Below are positions 28,319 through 36,844 of a DNA stretch of 64,000 nucleotides, piece by piece. The notes beneath the pieces were generated by a model that saw only the letters and a program-made list of their open reading frames with translations, made no database searches and had not been told where the DNA came from. A program made the translations under genes and the position numbers. The DNA is taken from assembly GCF_003999375.1 (NCBI RefSeq), contig NZ_RJLC01000010.1, positions 356,877 to 420,876 on the forward strand, written 5' to 3'. The DNA is from Pseudidiomarina mangrovi (GTDB taxonomy: Bacteria > Pseudomonadota > Gammaproteobacteria > Enterobacterales > Alteromonadaceae). Position 1 is the stretch's first letter. Every line of letters starts with the position of its first letter.

Positions 28319-28947
28319 TCTTCAATCAAACAGCTGCCACAACGCGGTTTGCGGGCAATGCAGGTGTAGCGGCCGTGCAGAATCAACCAGTGGTGCAGGT
28401 TGAACATAAACTCGGATTTATTCGGAGTGAGTTTAATGATGTTGCGCTCGGTTTCCTCAACGGTTTTACCTTTAGCGTAGCCGGTGCGGTTGGCGACACG
28501 CTGAATGTGCGTGTCCACGGCAATAAAATACTTACCTTCATTATCCTTGAGCCAGCCGAAGGCGGTATTGAGCACCACGTTGGCGGTTTTGCGGCCTACG
28601 CCGGGCAGGGCTTCCAGAGCTTCACGGTTTTCAGGTACCTCACCACCGTATTGCTGCACCAAGATGGTGCAGGTTTTGATGATGTTTTCTGCTTTGGCGT
28701 TAAACAGGCCAATGGTTTTGATGTAATGGCGCACACCTTCTAAGCCGAGATCGAGCATGGCTTGCGGGGTATTGGCAACAGCATAGAGTTTACGCGTAGC
28801 TTTGTTGACGCCGACGTCGGTGGCTTGCGCCGACAGTAACACCGCAATCAACAATTCAAAGCTAGAATTGAACTCCAGCTCGGTGGTAGGGTTTGGATTG
28901 TTAGCCCGCAAGCGGGTTAACATCTCAATGCGTTTTTGTTTGTTCAT
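28285..28947 (-). CDS. nth: Endonuclease III
   Basis: Nth is a bifunctional DNA glycosylase/AP lyase for oxidised pyrimidines. The 220-aa sequence shows the helix-hairpin-helix LEALPGVGRKTANVV with the catalytic Lys, the catalytic Asp in VDTHIQRVANR, and the C-terminal [4Fe-4S] motif C-X6-C-X2-C-X5-C (CIARKPRCGSCLIEDLC). It follows rsxE, the conserved rsx-nth order. Its 3' end forms one arm of a 14-bp inverted repeat. Confidence 0.97.
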   Translation of the reverse strand: MNKQKRIEMLTRLRANNPNPTTELEFNSSFELLIAVLLSAQATDVGVNKATRKLYAVANTPQAMLDLGLEGVRHYIKTIGLFNAKAENIIKTCTILVQQYGGEVPENREALEALPGVGRKTANVVLNTAFGWLKDNEGKYFIAVDTHIQRVANRTGYAKGKTVEETERNIIKLTPNKSEFMFNLHHWLILHGRYTCIARKPRCGSCLIEDLCEFKDKTDL

Positions 28948-28965
28948 AGCGTTTCGTGCTAGCCG

Positions 28966-29655
28966 TTATTGCGACGTGACGCGGGCGCGGGTGACTGCTT
29001 TCACCGGTTTAGCGACACGCTCGGCACGATACTGGTCAATGGCATTTTTCAGGGCAATGATAAAGCCCATAGCGATAAAAGCTCCCGGCGGCAAAATCGC
29101 CAGCAGCAACGGAAAATCAAACTGTACCACTTCAACGCGCAGCGCAGTAGCCCAATCACCGAGTAATAATTCCGCACCGTCAAACAGTGTGCCGTTGCCG
29201 ATGATTTCCCGAATACCACCCAAAAGTACCAGCACCAGAGTAAAGCCCACGCCCATAATAAAACCGTCGAACAGGGCTTTTTGCCACGGGTTTTTCGAGG
29301 CATAGGCTTCGGCGCGGCCAATGATCACGCAGTTGGTGACAATCAACGGAATGAAGATGCCAAGCGCTTGGTAGAGGCCATATACATAGGCGTTCATGCT
29401 CAGTTGCACCAGCGTGACAAAGGTGGCGATGACCATCACGAACACCGGGATACGGATTTCTTTCGGCACCCATTGGCGCACTAAGCTGACGGTGAGGTTG
29501 GAACCCATCAGCACTAGCAGGGTGGCGAAGCCAAGGCCCAAGGCGTTGGTAACGGTTGCAGTAACCGCCAGCAGTGGGCATAGGCCGAGTAGTTGCACCA
29601 GTGCCGGGTTATTTTTCCATAAGCCTTGGCGCGTGAGTTCTTTATATTCGTTCAC
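28966..29655 (-). CDS. rsxE: Rnf/Rsx electron transport complex subunit E
   Basis: An inner-membrane subunit of the ion-translocating ferredoxin:NAD oxidoreductase-type complex (in E. coli Rsx keeps SoxR reduced). At 229 aa it has six membrane segments and the paired conserved cysteine/Asn segments [11 protein letters not shown] and [18 protein letters not shown]. It is a homologue of RsxA in opposite topology. It overlaps rsxG by 4 bp; nth follows 18 bp downstream. Confidence 0.95.
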   Translation of the reverse strand: MNEYKELTRQGLWKNNPALVQLLGLCPLLAVTATVTNALGLGFATLLVLMGSNLTVSLVRQWVPKEIRIPVFVMVIATFVTLVQLSMNAYVYGLYQALGIFIPLIVTNCVIIGRAEAYASKNPWQKALFDGFIMGVGFTLVLVLLGGIREIIGNGTLFDGAELLLGDWATALRVEVVQFDFPLLLAILPPGAFIAMGFIIALKNAIDQYRAERVAKPVKAVTRARVTSQ

Positions 29656-30329
29656 GATGATGCTCCTAGGCTACAGTTGGCTGGGGCTTTGAACCAACTG
29701 CTGCCATGCTGCTGATAGAGCAGATTAGCTTGTTTGACCGCGTGCACCACCGCGCGTGGGGTGATGGTGGCGCCGGTGAAGGCGTCGAATTGGCCGCCAT
29801 CGCGTTTGACCGCCCAACGCTTATCGTCTGAGCCGTTCACGCGGAGGCCGTTGAAGCTTAAGATCCAGTCATCTTTACGTAATTCAATTTTGTCGCCGAG
29901 GCCGGGGGTTTCTTTATGCTCCAGTACCCGTACGCCGGCCACCGTGCCATTTACATTGAAGGCGACTAATAACTTGATGGCACCGCTGTAGCCGTTTGGG
30001 GCGGTAACTTCGAGCGCTAGCGCTTGAGGGATGTTTGTCGGTTCATCGTTAAGTGCCTGCCCCTTAAGGGTGGCGCGGTAGACTCTCTGCTGGGCGCCAC
30101 CGAGCTCTGGGTGACTGACGAGGGTGCAGCTGGCGACTAAGTCGTTGTCGTGCATAGCGGCCGGCAGTAATTGGTTGAGCACGCTCAGTAGCTCTTGCTG
30201 TTGTTGGGCGGCAATGCGTGGTGCTGTGAGTTTGGCGGTACCGACCACCAGCACCGTGGCAGCAATGGCGAAGGCCGCTAAAATCAGGCCATTGCGACTC
30301 ATACTTTGGAAAATTGGGTGGTTTCTCAT
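29652..30329 (-). CDS. rsxG: Rnf/Rsx electron transport complex subunit G (contains an in-frame repeat copy)
   Basis: RsxG is the periplasmic flavoprotein subunit, anchored by one N-terminal helix, with FMN bound covalently to the second Thr of the motif [12 protein letters not shown]. Other landmarks: [40 protein letters not shown]. The 225-aa protein is longer than E. coli RsxG (206). Part of the excess (residues about 88-100) includes LKGQALN, coded by a copy of the 19-bp dispersed repeat (30049-30067); E. coli RsxG lacks this stretch by eye alignment. 4-bp overlaps join it to rsxD and rsxE. Confidence 0.95.
   Translation of the reverse strand: MRNHPIFQSMSRNGLILAAFAIAATVLVVGTAKLTAPRIAAQQQQELLSVLNQLLPAAMHDNDLVASCTLVSHPELGGAQQRVYRATLKGQALNDEPTNIPQALALEVTAPNGYSGAIKLLVAFNVNGTVAGVRVLEHKETPGLGDKIELRKDDWILSFNGLRVNGSDDKRWAVKRDGGQFDAFTGATITPRAVVHAVKQANLLYQQHGSSWFKAPANCSLGASS
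30049..30067 (-). repeat. 19-bp dispersed repeat, copy inside rsxG
   Basis: TTAAGTGCCTGCCCCTTAA on the plus strand. On the coding strand it is read CTT AAG GGG CAG GCA CTT A(AC), giving LKGQALN, the same frame and codons as the copy in rsxC. Confidence 0.85.
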
Positions 30330-31387
30330 AGCTTGCCTCCGTGGCCGTAGGCAATCGGCTGGGTATATTTATCGATCACCGGCACCACCATGTTGGCTAG
30401 CAGCACGGCGAAGGCCACCGCGTCGGGATAGCCGCCCCAGGTACGAATAATGAACACCAGCAAGCCAATCAGCAGGCCAAAATATAAGCGCCCACGGTTG
30501 GAAGTGGCGGCGGTCACTGGGTCGGTGGCGATAAAGAAAGCGCCGAGCATGGTGGCACCACTAAGGGCATGCAGCAGTGGACCGACACTTTGATCGGGGT
30601 AGAACCAGCTCATCAACAGCGCTGGCAGCAATAAGCCAAGCAACATGCCGCCAGGGATATGCCAGCTGATGACACGTACTTTAACCAGTACTAATCCGCC
30701 CAGTAAAAAGGCCATATTGAGCCATGCCCAACCCACGCCGCCGAGGGCACTGGCGAAGATTGCTTTGCTGGTGGCTTCGCTGACGGTGAGAGCTTGTGAT
30801 AAGTCAGTGCGCAGGCTGTCGAGCGGGGTGGCCATGGTGACGCCATCAATGCCCATGCGCAGTTGCTCGAGGCTATAACCAGCGCCGGTAAAGCCGGTGA
30901 AAATCAGCTGCGCGGTATCTTGTAGGGTAATGCTGTATAGCGCTAATTGTTGTGGTACTGGCCATGAGGTCATTTGTACTGGGAAGCTAATAAGCAGTAA
31001 TACATAGCCGGCCATGGCTGGGTTAAATAGGTTCTGGCCGACGCCGCCGTATACGTGTTTGACCACAATGATCGAAAAGGCGGTGCCGATGACGATGATC
31101 CACCACGGTGCTAGTGAGGGGATACTGATAGCCAGCAATACCGCGGTGACAATAGCGGTATGGTCTTGCCAAGCGTGACTGACCGAGCGCCCGCGCAGCG
31201 CCATGCATGCGGCCTCAGCCAACCAGGCAGTGAATAGTGCTAGGGTTATTTGCAGCCATACGCCGAAACCAAAGAAGTAGCTCTGCACCAGCAAGCCGGG
31301 GATCAGCGCCACATACACCCAGCGCATCACCTGTTGGGTGGTGCGGCGTTGATGGGCGTGCGGCGAGGCGGCAATTTTAAAGCTCAT
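30326..31387 (-). CDS. rsxD: Rnf/Rsx electron transport complex subunit D
   Basis: An inner-membrane flavoprotein subunit of 353 aa with about nine helices. FMN is attached in a periplasmic/luminal loop, at a Thr in LSGATMLGAFFIATDPVTAA. The conserved GGVGQNLFNPAMAGYVLLL and SNRGRLYFGLLIGLLVFIIR are present. It overlaps rsxC and rsxG by 4 bp each. Confidence 0.96.
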   Translation of the reverse strand: MSFKIAASPHAHQRRTTQQVMRWVYVALIPGLLVQSYFFGFGVWLQITLALFTAWLAEAACMALRGRSVSHAWQDHTAIVTAVLLAISIPSLAPWWIIVIGTAFSIIVVKHVYGGVGQNLFNPAMAGYVLLLISFPVQMTSWPVPQQLALYSITLQDTAQLIFTGFTGAGYSLEQLRMGIDGVTMATPLDSLRTDLSQALTVSEATSKAIFASALGGVGWAWLNMAFLLGGLVLVKVRVISWHIPGGMLLGLLLPALLMSWFYPDQSVGPLLHALSGATMLGAFFIATDPVTAATSNRGRLYFGLLIGLLVFIIRTWGGYPDAVAFAVLLANMVVPVIDKYTQPIAYGHGGKL

Positions 31388-32988
31388 GCGTTGTCGTCCT
31401 TAGGTTCGGCTGCCTGTTCAGTTGCTTGCGCAGCGGCAGCTTGTGCGGCTTTACGCGCTTTGGCGCGAGCAATAGCGGCTTGCACCGCATCGTTGGGGTT
31501 CGGCGCACCTTCGGCAACGGCTTGTTGCTGCGCCTGTTGGCGAGCTTCGGCGGCTTGCCGATGACGCTCTAAACGCTCTTCTTTTTCACGCTCTAAACGC
31601 TGTTGACGCGCCTCAAAACGCTCACGCGCCACTTCGGATTTAGCTTTTTCACGAGCAATATCGCGAATTTCTGCTTTAGCCTTACGGTAATAGTGCACCA
31701 GCGGGATCTCGCTTGGGCATACGTAGGCGCAGGCGCCACATTCAATGCAGTCGAACAGGTTTTGCTGATTGAGGCCATCGTAGTCATTGGCCTTAGCCAG
31801 CCATTGCAGTTGCTGTGGTAGCAGTTGCGCTGGGCAGACGTCAGCACAGGCACCGCAGCGAATGCAGGGCATTTCGTCGCGTGGCGGGGCTAATTCTTGG
31901 CTGCTGGGCACCAGCAAGCAGTTGGTGATTTTCACCACCGGCACCTGCAAACTACCAAGAGTGAAACCCATCATCGGGCCACCCATGATGACTTTTTGCG
32001 CTTTTTCAGGGGTAAAACCCGCGTGTTCCAGGACATGCGCTACGGGCGTACCGAGTGGTACCCAATAGTTGCCCGGCTTACTGACGTTCTCACCGGTCAC
32101 CGTGACCACCCGTTGGGTTAGCGGCAGGCCTTCATCGATAGCTTGTTGCACCGCATACGCGGTACCGACGTTGTGCATCAACAGACCAATATCAATCGGC
32201 AGCCCGCGTGACGGCACTTGGCGGCCAGTGAGCAGCTGAATTAACTGTTTTTCGCCGCCGCTGGGGTATTTGGTCGGTACTACGCGCAGGCTCATGGCTG
32301 GGTATTTCGGTAACACCCGCTTGAAGGCATCAATAGCGTCGGGTTTATTGTCTTCAAGCGCAATCAGTGCTTTTGGTGCGCCACTGATGTGCAACAGAAT
32401 TTCGGTGCCGCGCAGGATCTCGCTGGCATACTCGCGCATTAGCCGATCGTCGGCGCTAATATAAGGCTCGCATTCCACGCCGTTGATGATCAGGTATTCC
32501 AGCGGGCGTTGCAGGGCTAATTTTTGCGCGGTGGGGAAACCAGCGCCACCTAGACCGGCAATGCCAGCTTGGCGCAAAGCGTCTATGAGTTTTACGCGGT
32601 CACTGCCTAACGGCAGTGGTTGCGGTTGCACGGCTTGGTCCCGACCATCCGTGGCAATTACCACCACGGTGTCCGGCAGGCCCGAAGGATGGGCAATGGT
32701 GCGCGGTTCAATGGCTATGATGGTACCAGAGGTTGGTGCATGCACGGGCAGGGCGTTGTTCAGACCGGGCGCACTAAGTGCCTGCCCCTTAAGCACGGGG
32801 TCGCCGACGCTGACCAGCAGCTCGCCGGGTTCGCCAGAATGCTGCCGCAACGGCACATAGAATTCACTAGCCAGCGGCAACGTGGAGATAGGCGTGGTGT
32901 TAGACAGCTGCTTGCGCTCAGGCGGATGAATACCGCCGGGAAAGCTCCAAATCTGACCTTGCTCAATAAAGGTAATAGGAATACTCAT
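31384..32988 (-). CDS. rsxC: Rnf/Rsx electron transport complex subunit C
   Basis: RsxC is the peripheral NADH/FMN-binding subunit with two [4Fe-4S] clusters. It shows an N-terminal barrel-sandwich-like region ([14 protein letters not shown], then [12 protein letters not shown]), the NADH/FMN motif [13 protein letters not shown] with [15 protein letters not shown], and the cluster motifs [12 protein letters not shown] and [12 protein letters not shown]. The 534-aa length is short compared with E. coli (740) because the C-terminal Ala/Lys/Glu-rich repeat region is brief (about residues 440-534, predicted coiled coil). The 19-bp repeat sequence lies at residues 66-72, on a conserved part of the family. 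Confidence 0.96.
   Translation of the reverse strand: MSIPITFIEQGQIWSFPGGIHPPERKQLSNTTPISTLPLASEFYVPLRQHSGEPGELLVSVGDPVLKGQALSAPGLNNALPVHAPTSGTIIAIEPRTIAHPSGLPDTVVVIATDGRDQAVQPQPLPLGSDRVKLIDALRQAGIAGLGGAGFPTAQKLALQRPLEYLIINGVECEPYISADDRLMREYASEILRGTEILLHISGAPKALIALEDNKPDAIDAFKRVLPKYPAMSLRVVPTKYPSGGEKQLIQLLTGRQVPSRGLPIDIGLLMHNVGTAYAVQQAIDEGLPLTQRVVTVTGENVSKPGNYWVPLGTPVAHVLEHAGFTPEKAQKVIMGGPMMGFTLGSLQVPVVKITNCLLVPSSQELAPPRDEMPCIRCGACADVCPAQLLPQQLQWLAKANDYDGLNQQNLFDCIECGACAYVCPSEIPLVHYYRKAKAEIRDIAREKAKSEVARERFEARQQRLEREKEERLERHRQAAEARQQAQQQAVAEGAPNPNDAVQAAIARAKARKAAQAAAAQATEQAAEPKDDNA
32774..32792 (-). repeat. 19-bp dispersed repeat, copy inside rsxC
   Basis: CTAAGTGCCTGCCCCTTAA on the plus strand, read on the coding strand as LKGQALS (residues 66-72). 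RnfC proteins have a conserved V-L-(K/R)-G-Q-x-L here, so this copy may be native coding sequence rather than an insertion. Confidence 0.7.
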
Positions 32989-33539
32989 TCGCGCACCTCA
33001 ATAGGGATCTGCTTGAGATCCCAGCGCCAATTGTCCGGTCGTACCGGCAGCGGTACCATGTCAATGCAGTCTACCGGACAGGGCTCGACGCAGAGGTCGC
33101 AGCCGGTGCACTCGTGGGCAATCACCGTATGCATTTGTTTGGCCGCGCCTAAAATAGCGTCGACCGGGCAGGCTTGAATACATTTAGTGCAGCCTATGCA
33201 CTCATCTTCGCGGATCACTGCGACTTTTTTCACATCTTCTTTGCCGTGGGCGTCGTCCAGCGGAATGGCTTCAACGCCCATAAGGTCGGCGAGCTTTTCA
33301 ATAGTGGCTTGGCCGCCCGGCGGACACTTATTAATGGCGTCACCGTTGGCGATGGCCTGCGCGTAGGGCCGACAGCCCGGATAACCACACTGGCCACATT
33401 GGGTTTGCGGCAAAATAGCGTCGATTTGCTCCACAATGGGGTCGGCTTCCACTTTGAAACGAATAGCGGCGAAGCCCAAAATCAGGCCAAAAATCAGTGC
33501 CAGAATACCGAGCACAATCAGTGCGGTGACTAAACTCAT
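32985..33539 (-). CDS. rsxB: Rnf/Rsx electron transport complex subunit B
   Basis: RsxB is a 184-aa ferredoxin-like subunit with an N-terminal membrane anchor ([20 protein letters not shown]). A four-Cys cluster domain follows ([16 protein letters not shown]...NKCPPGG), then two [4Fe-4S] ferredoxin motifs, [16 protein letters not shown] and [16 protein letters not shown]. It passes electrons from RsxC toward the membrane subunits. 4-bp overlaps with rsxA and rsxC. Confidence 0.97.
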   Translation of the reverse strand: MSLVTALIVLGILALIFGLILGFAAIRFKVEADPIVEQIDAILPQTQCGQCGYPGCRPYAQAIANGDAINKCPPGGQATIEKLADLMGVEAIPLDDAHGKEDVKKVAVIREDECIGCTKCIQACPVDAILGAAKQMHTVIAHECTGCDLCVEPCPVDCIDMVPLPVRPDNWRWDLKQIPIEVRE

Positions 33540-34120
33540 GTACTCGCCACCAAGCCAGCAAAGCCCATAAATGCCAGCGACATCAGGCCGGCGGTGATCA
33601 TCGCCACGGCAGCGCCTTTGAAGGGCAGCGGCACGTCGGCAGCAGCCAGACGCTCACGCAGTGCCGAGAACAGAATCAGTACTAATGAGAAGCCCACCGC
33701 AGCACCGAAGCCATAAACGATGGATTCGACAAAATTATGCTGCTCATTAATGTTCAATAAGGCCACCCCTAGCACTGCACAGTTGGTGGTGATCAGCGGT
33801 AAGAAAATACCCAGTAATCGGTAGAGGGTAGGCGAGGTTTTGTGCACCACCATTTCGGTGAACTGCACCACTACCGCAATCACCAAAATAAAGCTCAGCG
33901 TTTGCAGGGCCAGCAGGTTTAGTGGCGCCAGAATATAGGCGTTGACCAAGTAGCTGCAAACACTGGCCAACGTGAGTACAAAGGTGGTGGCCGCCGACAT
34001 GCCAATAGCGGTTTCCAGCTTGTTGGACACGCCCATGAATGGGCACAAGCCGAGAAACTTCACCAACACGAAATTGTTTACCAAAACCGTCGCTACCAGA
34101 AGTAGCAGATAGTCGCCCAT
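33536..34120 (-). CDS. rsxA: Rnf/Rsx electron transport complex subunit A
   Basis: The first gene of the rsxABCDGE operon, a 194-aa inner-membrane subunit with six helices ([43 protein letters not shown]). The conserved Cys in LGLCPFM and TNCAVLG, shared with RsxE, are thought to hold an intramembrane iron centre. The upstream 268-bp region holds three copies of the 19-bp repeat, two in an inverted pair. Confidence 0.97.
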   Translation of the reverse strand: MGDYLLLLVATVLVNNFVLVKFLGLCPFMGVSNKLETAIGMSAATTFVLTLASVCSYLVNAYILAPLNLLALQTLSFILVIAVVVQFTEMVVHKTSPTLYRLLGIFLPLITTNCAVLGVALLNINEQHNFVESIVYGFGAAVGFSLVLILFSALRERLAAADVPLPFKGAAVAMITAGLMSLAFMGFAGLVAST

Positions 34121-34212
34121 GCCTGCGCTCGCGTTTACCTTGTGAGAATGCGCTTATTATCGGTTTTTTATCGCCATGAAACAACCGACAAAGTGTGCGG
34201 ATTAGGCCCTTG

Positions 34213-34231
34213 TTAAGGGGCAGGCACTTAG
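34213..34231 (-). repeat. 19-bp dispersed repeat, first intergenic copy
   Basis: TTAAGGGGCAGGCACTTAG on the plus strand, a direct repeat of the next copy with a 21-bp period, in the divergent rsxA-PAP2 intergenic region. Confidence 0.9.
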
Positions 34232-34233
34232 TG

Positions 34234-34281
34234 CTAAGGGGCAGGCACTTAAGCTCGTGTCGTTAAGTGCCTACCCCTTAG
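34234..34281. repeat. REPIN-like inverted pair of the 19-bp repeat
   Basis: Two copies face each other: CTAAGGGGCAGGCACTTAA (34234-34252) and TTAAGTGCCTACCCCTTAG (34263-34281), with a 10-nt loop. A hairpin would have 18 of 19 pairs (one C-A mismatch). The pair lies between two divergent genes (rsxA and the PAP2 gene), so it cannot be a gene-end terminator. The layout is that of a REPIN (paired REP sequences). Confidence 0.88.
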
Positions 34282-34388
34282 CTATTTACGCTGTCACAAA
34301 AGGTTCATATAAGTGTCACGTTGGTTAAATAGTGACCGCCTACAGTGTGCGCATGACGCCTATTCGAAGCTCATATTGAGGATTACCG

Positions 34389-34916
34389 ATGACCCGATGG
34401 CTCGCGCAACTCAGTAGTTACGACCAACGCTTCGTTTGTTGGCTAAGCGAGCGACTCGGTACCTTCAGCTATAGCAAGACCGTACGCTGGATTTCACGCA
34501 GCGGTGATGGCTACTGTTACGCCATCTTGGCACTTGCGCTGACCTTAAGTGCCTGCCCCTTAGATTGGGGGTATGTGCAGGCGCTGGTGCTGGGGTTTGC
34601 GGTGGAGGTGCCGCTGTTTCGGGCACTGAAGCGCTGGTGGAAGCGGCCGCGGCCCTATCAGCAAATGCCCGACTTTATTGCGGTGATCCAAGCGCACGAT
34701 CAGTTTAGCCTGCCGTCGGGGCACACCACCGCCGCCTTTCTTTTTGCCAGCATTAGTTATGCCTACTACCCCGAATACGCCGCCTTATGGTTTGGCTGGG
34801 CCAGCCTAGTGGGCTGCTCGCGGGTAGCGCTGGGTGTGCATTATCCTGGTGACATTGTGGCTGGGGCGCTGATTGGCAGCGCGCTGGGTTATGGGAGTTT
34901 ATTATGCGTATCTTAA
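34389..34916 (+). CDS. PAP2 superfamily phosphatase
   Basis: A 175-aa inner-membrane lipid phosphatase. The full PAP2 signature is present: K-X6-RP (K81 to R88-P89), PSGH (109-112) and SR-X5-H-X3-D (S144 to D155). This fits undecaprenyl-pyrophosphate or phosphatidylglycerophosphate phosphatases; the substrate cannot be decided. About four membrane segments are predicted. Residues 53-58 (LSACPL) are coded by an in-frame copy of the 19-bp repeat. It overlaps the glycosyltransferase gene by 13 bp, suggesting joint function in envelope glycolipid synthesis. Confidence 0.9.
   Translation: MTRWLAQLSSYDQRFVCWLSERLGTFSYSKTVRWISRSGDGYCYAILALALTLSACPLDWGYVQALVLGFAVEVPLFRALKRWWKRPRPYQQMPDFIAVIQAHDQFSLPSGHTTAAFLFASISYAYYPEYAALWFGWASLVGCSRVALGVHYPGDIVAGALIGSALGYGSLLCVS
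34545..34563 (+). repeat. 19-bp dispersed repeat, copy inside the PAP2 gene
   Basis: TTAAGTGCCTGCCCCTTAG, read in frame as LSACPL within a membrane segment. The frame differs from that used in rsxC and rsxG (opposite strand of the element). Confidence 0.85.
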
Positions 34917-35971
34917 TTGGCGTACAGGGAACCGGTAATGGCCATTTGAGCCGTTGTAGCGCATTAGCCGAAGAATTGGCGCGTTACCCGCAAGTGCAGG
35001 TGGATTATCTGCTGTCGGGGCGCGACCGTGAGGGCTACTTCGACGTACAAGCCTTTGGCGATTGGCAATGGCGGCAGGGTCTCAGTTTTGTAGTGAAAGA
35101 CAGCCGCTTAGCAATTCGCGAAACCTTGCGGCGCAACCAGTGGCAAACCTTTTGGAACGACGTCAACACGCTGGATCTCAGTAGTTACGACCTAGTGGTC
35201 AGCGATTACGAGCCAGTCACCGCCTGGGCTGGCCGCAAACAGCAGCGGCGGGTGATTGGTATGGGCCGCCAGTACGCCTTTTACGACCGCGCCGCTACCT
35301 TACATATTCATCCCACCCAACGCGCGCTGTTGCGCTGGTTTGCACCGGTCACTGACGTGGTCGGCATGCATTGGTTACCCGATGCACCGCATATCCTGCC
35401 ACCTATCGTGCATCATCGCGGCGAACCAATGGCGCGTGAAGCTGGCAAAATTCTGGTGTATCTGCCGTTTGAGCCGTTAAGCGCCGTGCATAAGTTATTG
35501 CAAGGCTTTGATGACCAGCAATTCAGCGTCTTTCACCCCGACGCGCAATTGCAGCGAGTCGGCAACATTCAATATTTCCCGTTGTCGCGGCTAGGTTTTG
35601 CCCAGCAGTTCTCGAGTGCCAGTGGGGTGATTAGCAACGCCGGCTTTGAAACCGCCTGTGAAGCACTCAGCCAAGGCAAACAGTTGTTGGTGCGACCGTT
35701 AGCAGGGCAGTTTGAACAACAGGCGAATGCGCGCTGTTTGAGTGAGCATGGGCTGGCCACGGTGATGAGCGAACTTGACCGTGATGCGGTGGCGCAGTGG
35801 CTATCGGCGTTTAGTTCTCGCGCTGCGCGGCAAGTGAGCTGGCCGAATGTGGCGCGGCGCGTAGCTGAATGGCTCGCCGATGGCGCTCGCCAGCCGATCA
35901 ACGAGCTAAGCCGCAGCTTATGGAACGATGCTGAGCTGAATGACTACATGGATTTATTGAAACGCGGTTGA
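34904..35971 (+). CDS. Glycosyltransferase of the MJ1255/VC2487 family
   Basis: A 355-aa protein of the GT-B fold. The N-terminal motif MRILIGVQGTGNGHLSRCSA is typical of MurG-like and MJ1255/VC2487-type transferases. The C-terminal donor-binding part shows GVISNAGFETACEALSQGKQ and a following glutamine-containing stretch (PLAGQFEQQANA). No signal peptide is seen. The sugar donor and acceptor are unknown. It overlaps the PAP2 gene by 13 bp and ends 22 bp before the tRNA-Asn genes. Confidence 0.85.
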   Translation: MRILIGVQGTGNGHLSRCSALAEELARYPQVQVDYLLSGRDREGYFDVQAFGDWQWRQGLSFVVKDSRLAIRETLRRNQWQTFWNDVNTLDLSSYDLVVSDYEPVTAWAGRKQQRRVIGMGRQYAFYDRAATLHIHPTQRALLRWFAPVTDVVGMHWLPDAPHILPPIVHHRGEPMAREAGKILVYLPFEPLSAVHKLLQGFDDQQFSVFHPDAQLQRVGNIQYFPLSRLGFAQQFSSASGVISNAGFETACEALSQGKQLLVRPLAGQFEQQANARCLSEHGLATVMSELDRDAVAQWLSAFSSRAARQVSWPNVARRVAEWLADGARQPINELSRSLWNDAELNDYMDLLKRG

Positions 35972-35993
35972 TTTGGTTTTTTGGAGCTAAGGA

Positions 35994-36069
35994 TGGCTCC
36001 CCGAGTAGGGCTCGAACCTACGACACATGGATTAACAGTCCACCGCTCTACCGACTGAGCTATCGGGGA
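35994..36069 (-). tRNA. tRNA-Asn (GTT)
   Basis: A 76-nt cloverleaf including the encoded CCA. The acceptor stem TCCCCGA/TCGGGGA is fully paired. The anticodon loop CTGTTAA holds GTT, and the T-loop is GGTTCGAGCCC-like. It is the downstream member of a tandem pair. Confidence 0.96.
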
Positions 36070-36105
36070 ATTGCAATTTGTTGATTTGGTGTGGGTTGTT
36101 GATGT

Positions 36106-36181
36106 TGGCTCCCCGAGCAGGGCTCGAACCTGCGACACATGGATTAACAGTCCACCGCTCTACCAACTGAGCTATCAGGGA
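36106..36181 (-). tRNA. tRNA-Asn (GTT), second copy
   Basis: 76 nt including CCA, nearly identical to the first copy. The acceptor 5' strand is TCCCTGA, giving one T-G wobble against TCGGGGA. The anticodon is GTT. It is the promoter-proximal copy of the pair. Confidence 0.96.
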
Positions 36182-36201
36182 ACATCAAACAACGGGTGCG
36201 A

Positions 36202-36230
36202 ATGTTAAAGGTGGTTGCGATGGCTGTCAA
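36202..36230 (-). promoter_or_regulatory. Promoter of the tRNA-Asn pair
   Basis: On the minus strand TTGACA (36225-36230), a 17-nt spacer and TAACAT (36202-36207) lie about 20 nt before the mature 5' end of the first tRNA. This is a near-consensus sigma-70 promoter. Confidence 0.85.
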
Positions 36231-36814
36231 TAGTAAAAATGCCGTTTGCGCGTTTATTCAGCAAGGCTGACAAATTAGACAGCTTTTATATCAAAAGTTA
36301 TGTTTGCTGTAGGTCCGTGGTTATCCACAGATCGACGGATCTCGCGTGGTTCAACGGCTAGATGATCTTATCCCCAAAATCTGTGGATAACCTTGTGCAA
36401 AACATTGTGAATTGTACGCTGTGTCGCGCCCTGCGGCGCATTTTAGCTGTTGCTTAAAAATTCGCTGCCAATATTAATATTCTTTTAAATCAATTAGTTA
36501 TAAATCTCATGATACTTTTGCGATGAACGGCATTGCAGTGACGCGGTTTTGTACAGCCATTGTTTGCGCTTTGTGCATATCGTTTATTGATTGAGCGCGT
36601 AAGTGTTCGAAATTGTTAGGATTTGAGGTGGGGTTAGGGTAGACACAAGCTCAACCATAAGGCATTGACAACTCGCCAACAAAAAGTTGTTCGTTCACTT
36701 TAAAAATCGCGATGAAATTACAGGTTGAAAATTGGCCGGTACCAACAGCACTTGACTACAAACCCATGTCAAAAGCTCGATAAACGCCTACGACTGTGTA
36801 AGATATAACCCAAC
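36231..36814. other. Non-coding region with a DnaA-box cluster
   Basis: No convincing gene in about 580 bp. At 36319-36392 two consensus DnaA boxes (TTATCCACA, 36321-36329; TGTGGATAA, 36382-36390) lie in opposite orientation as parts of a perfect 14-bp inverted repeat (GGTTATCCACAGAT). A related TTATCCCCA is at 36368-36376. Three GATC sites fall within the same stretch. AT-rich DNA follows (about 36440-36530). The remainder to 36814 holds no motif I can identify beyond the upstream region of the nuclease gene. Confidence 0.7.
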
Positions 36815-36844
36815 ATGCACAGAAGAGTGGTTATAGAGCCAGTT

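Noticed and set aside
28375..28743. 122-aa plus-strand frame antisense to nth
   Set aside because: It lies wholly within the well-supported nth gene, has no RBS, and its composition reflects the opposite-strand codons.
36231..36540. Chromosomal oriC
   Set aside because: DnaA boxes are present, but dnaA, dnaN, mnmG and mioC are absent and there are too few boxes; kept as a DnaA-binding cluster only.
36815..36844. Earlier ATG (36815) as the nuclease start
   Set aside because: It has no SD and would put ten extra, partly charged residues before the signal peptide; ATG 36845 is more likely.
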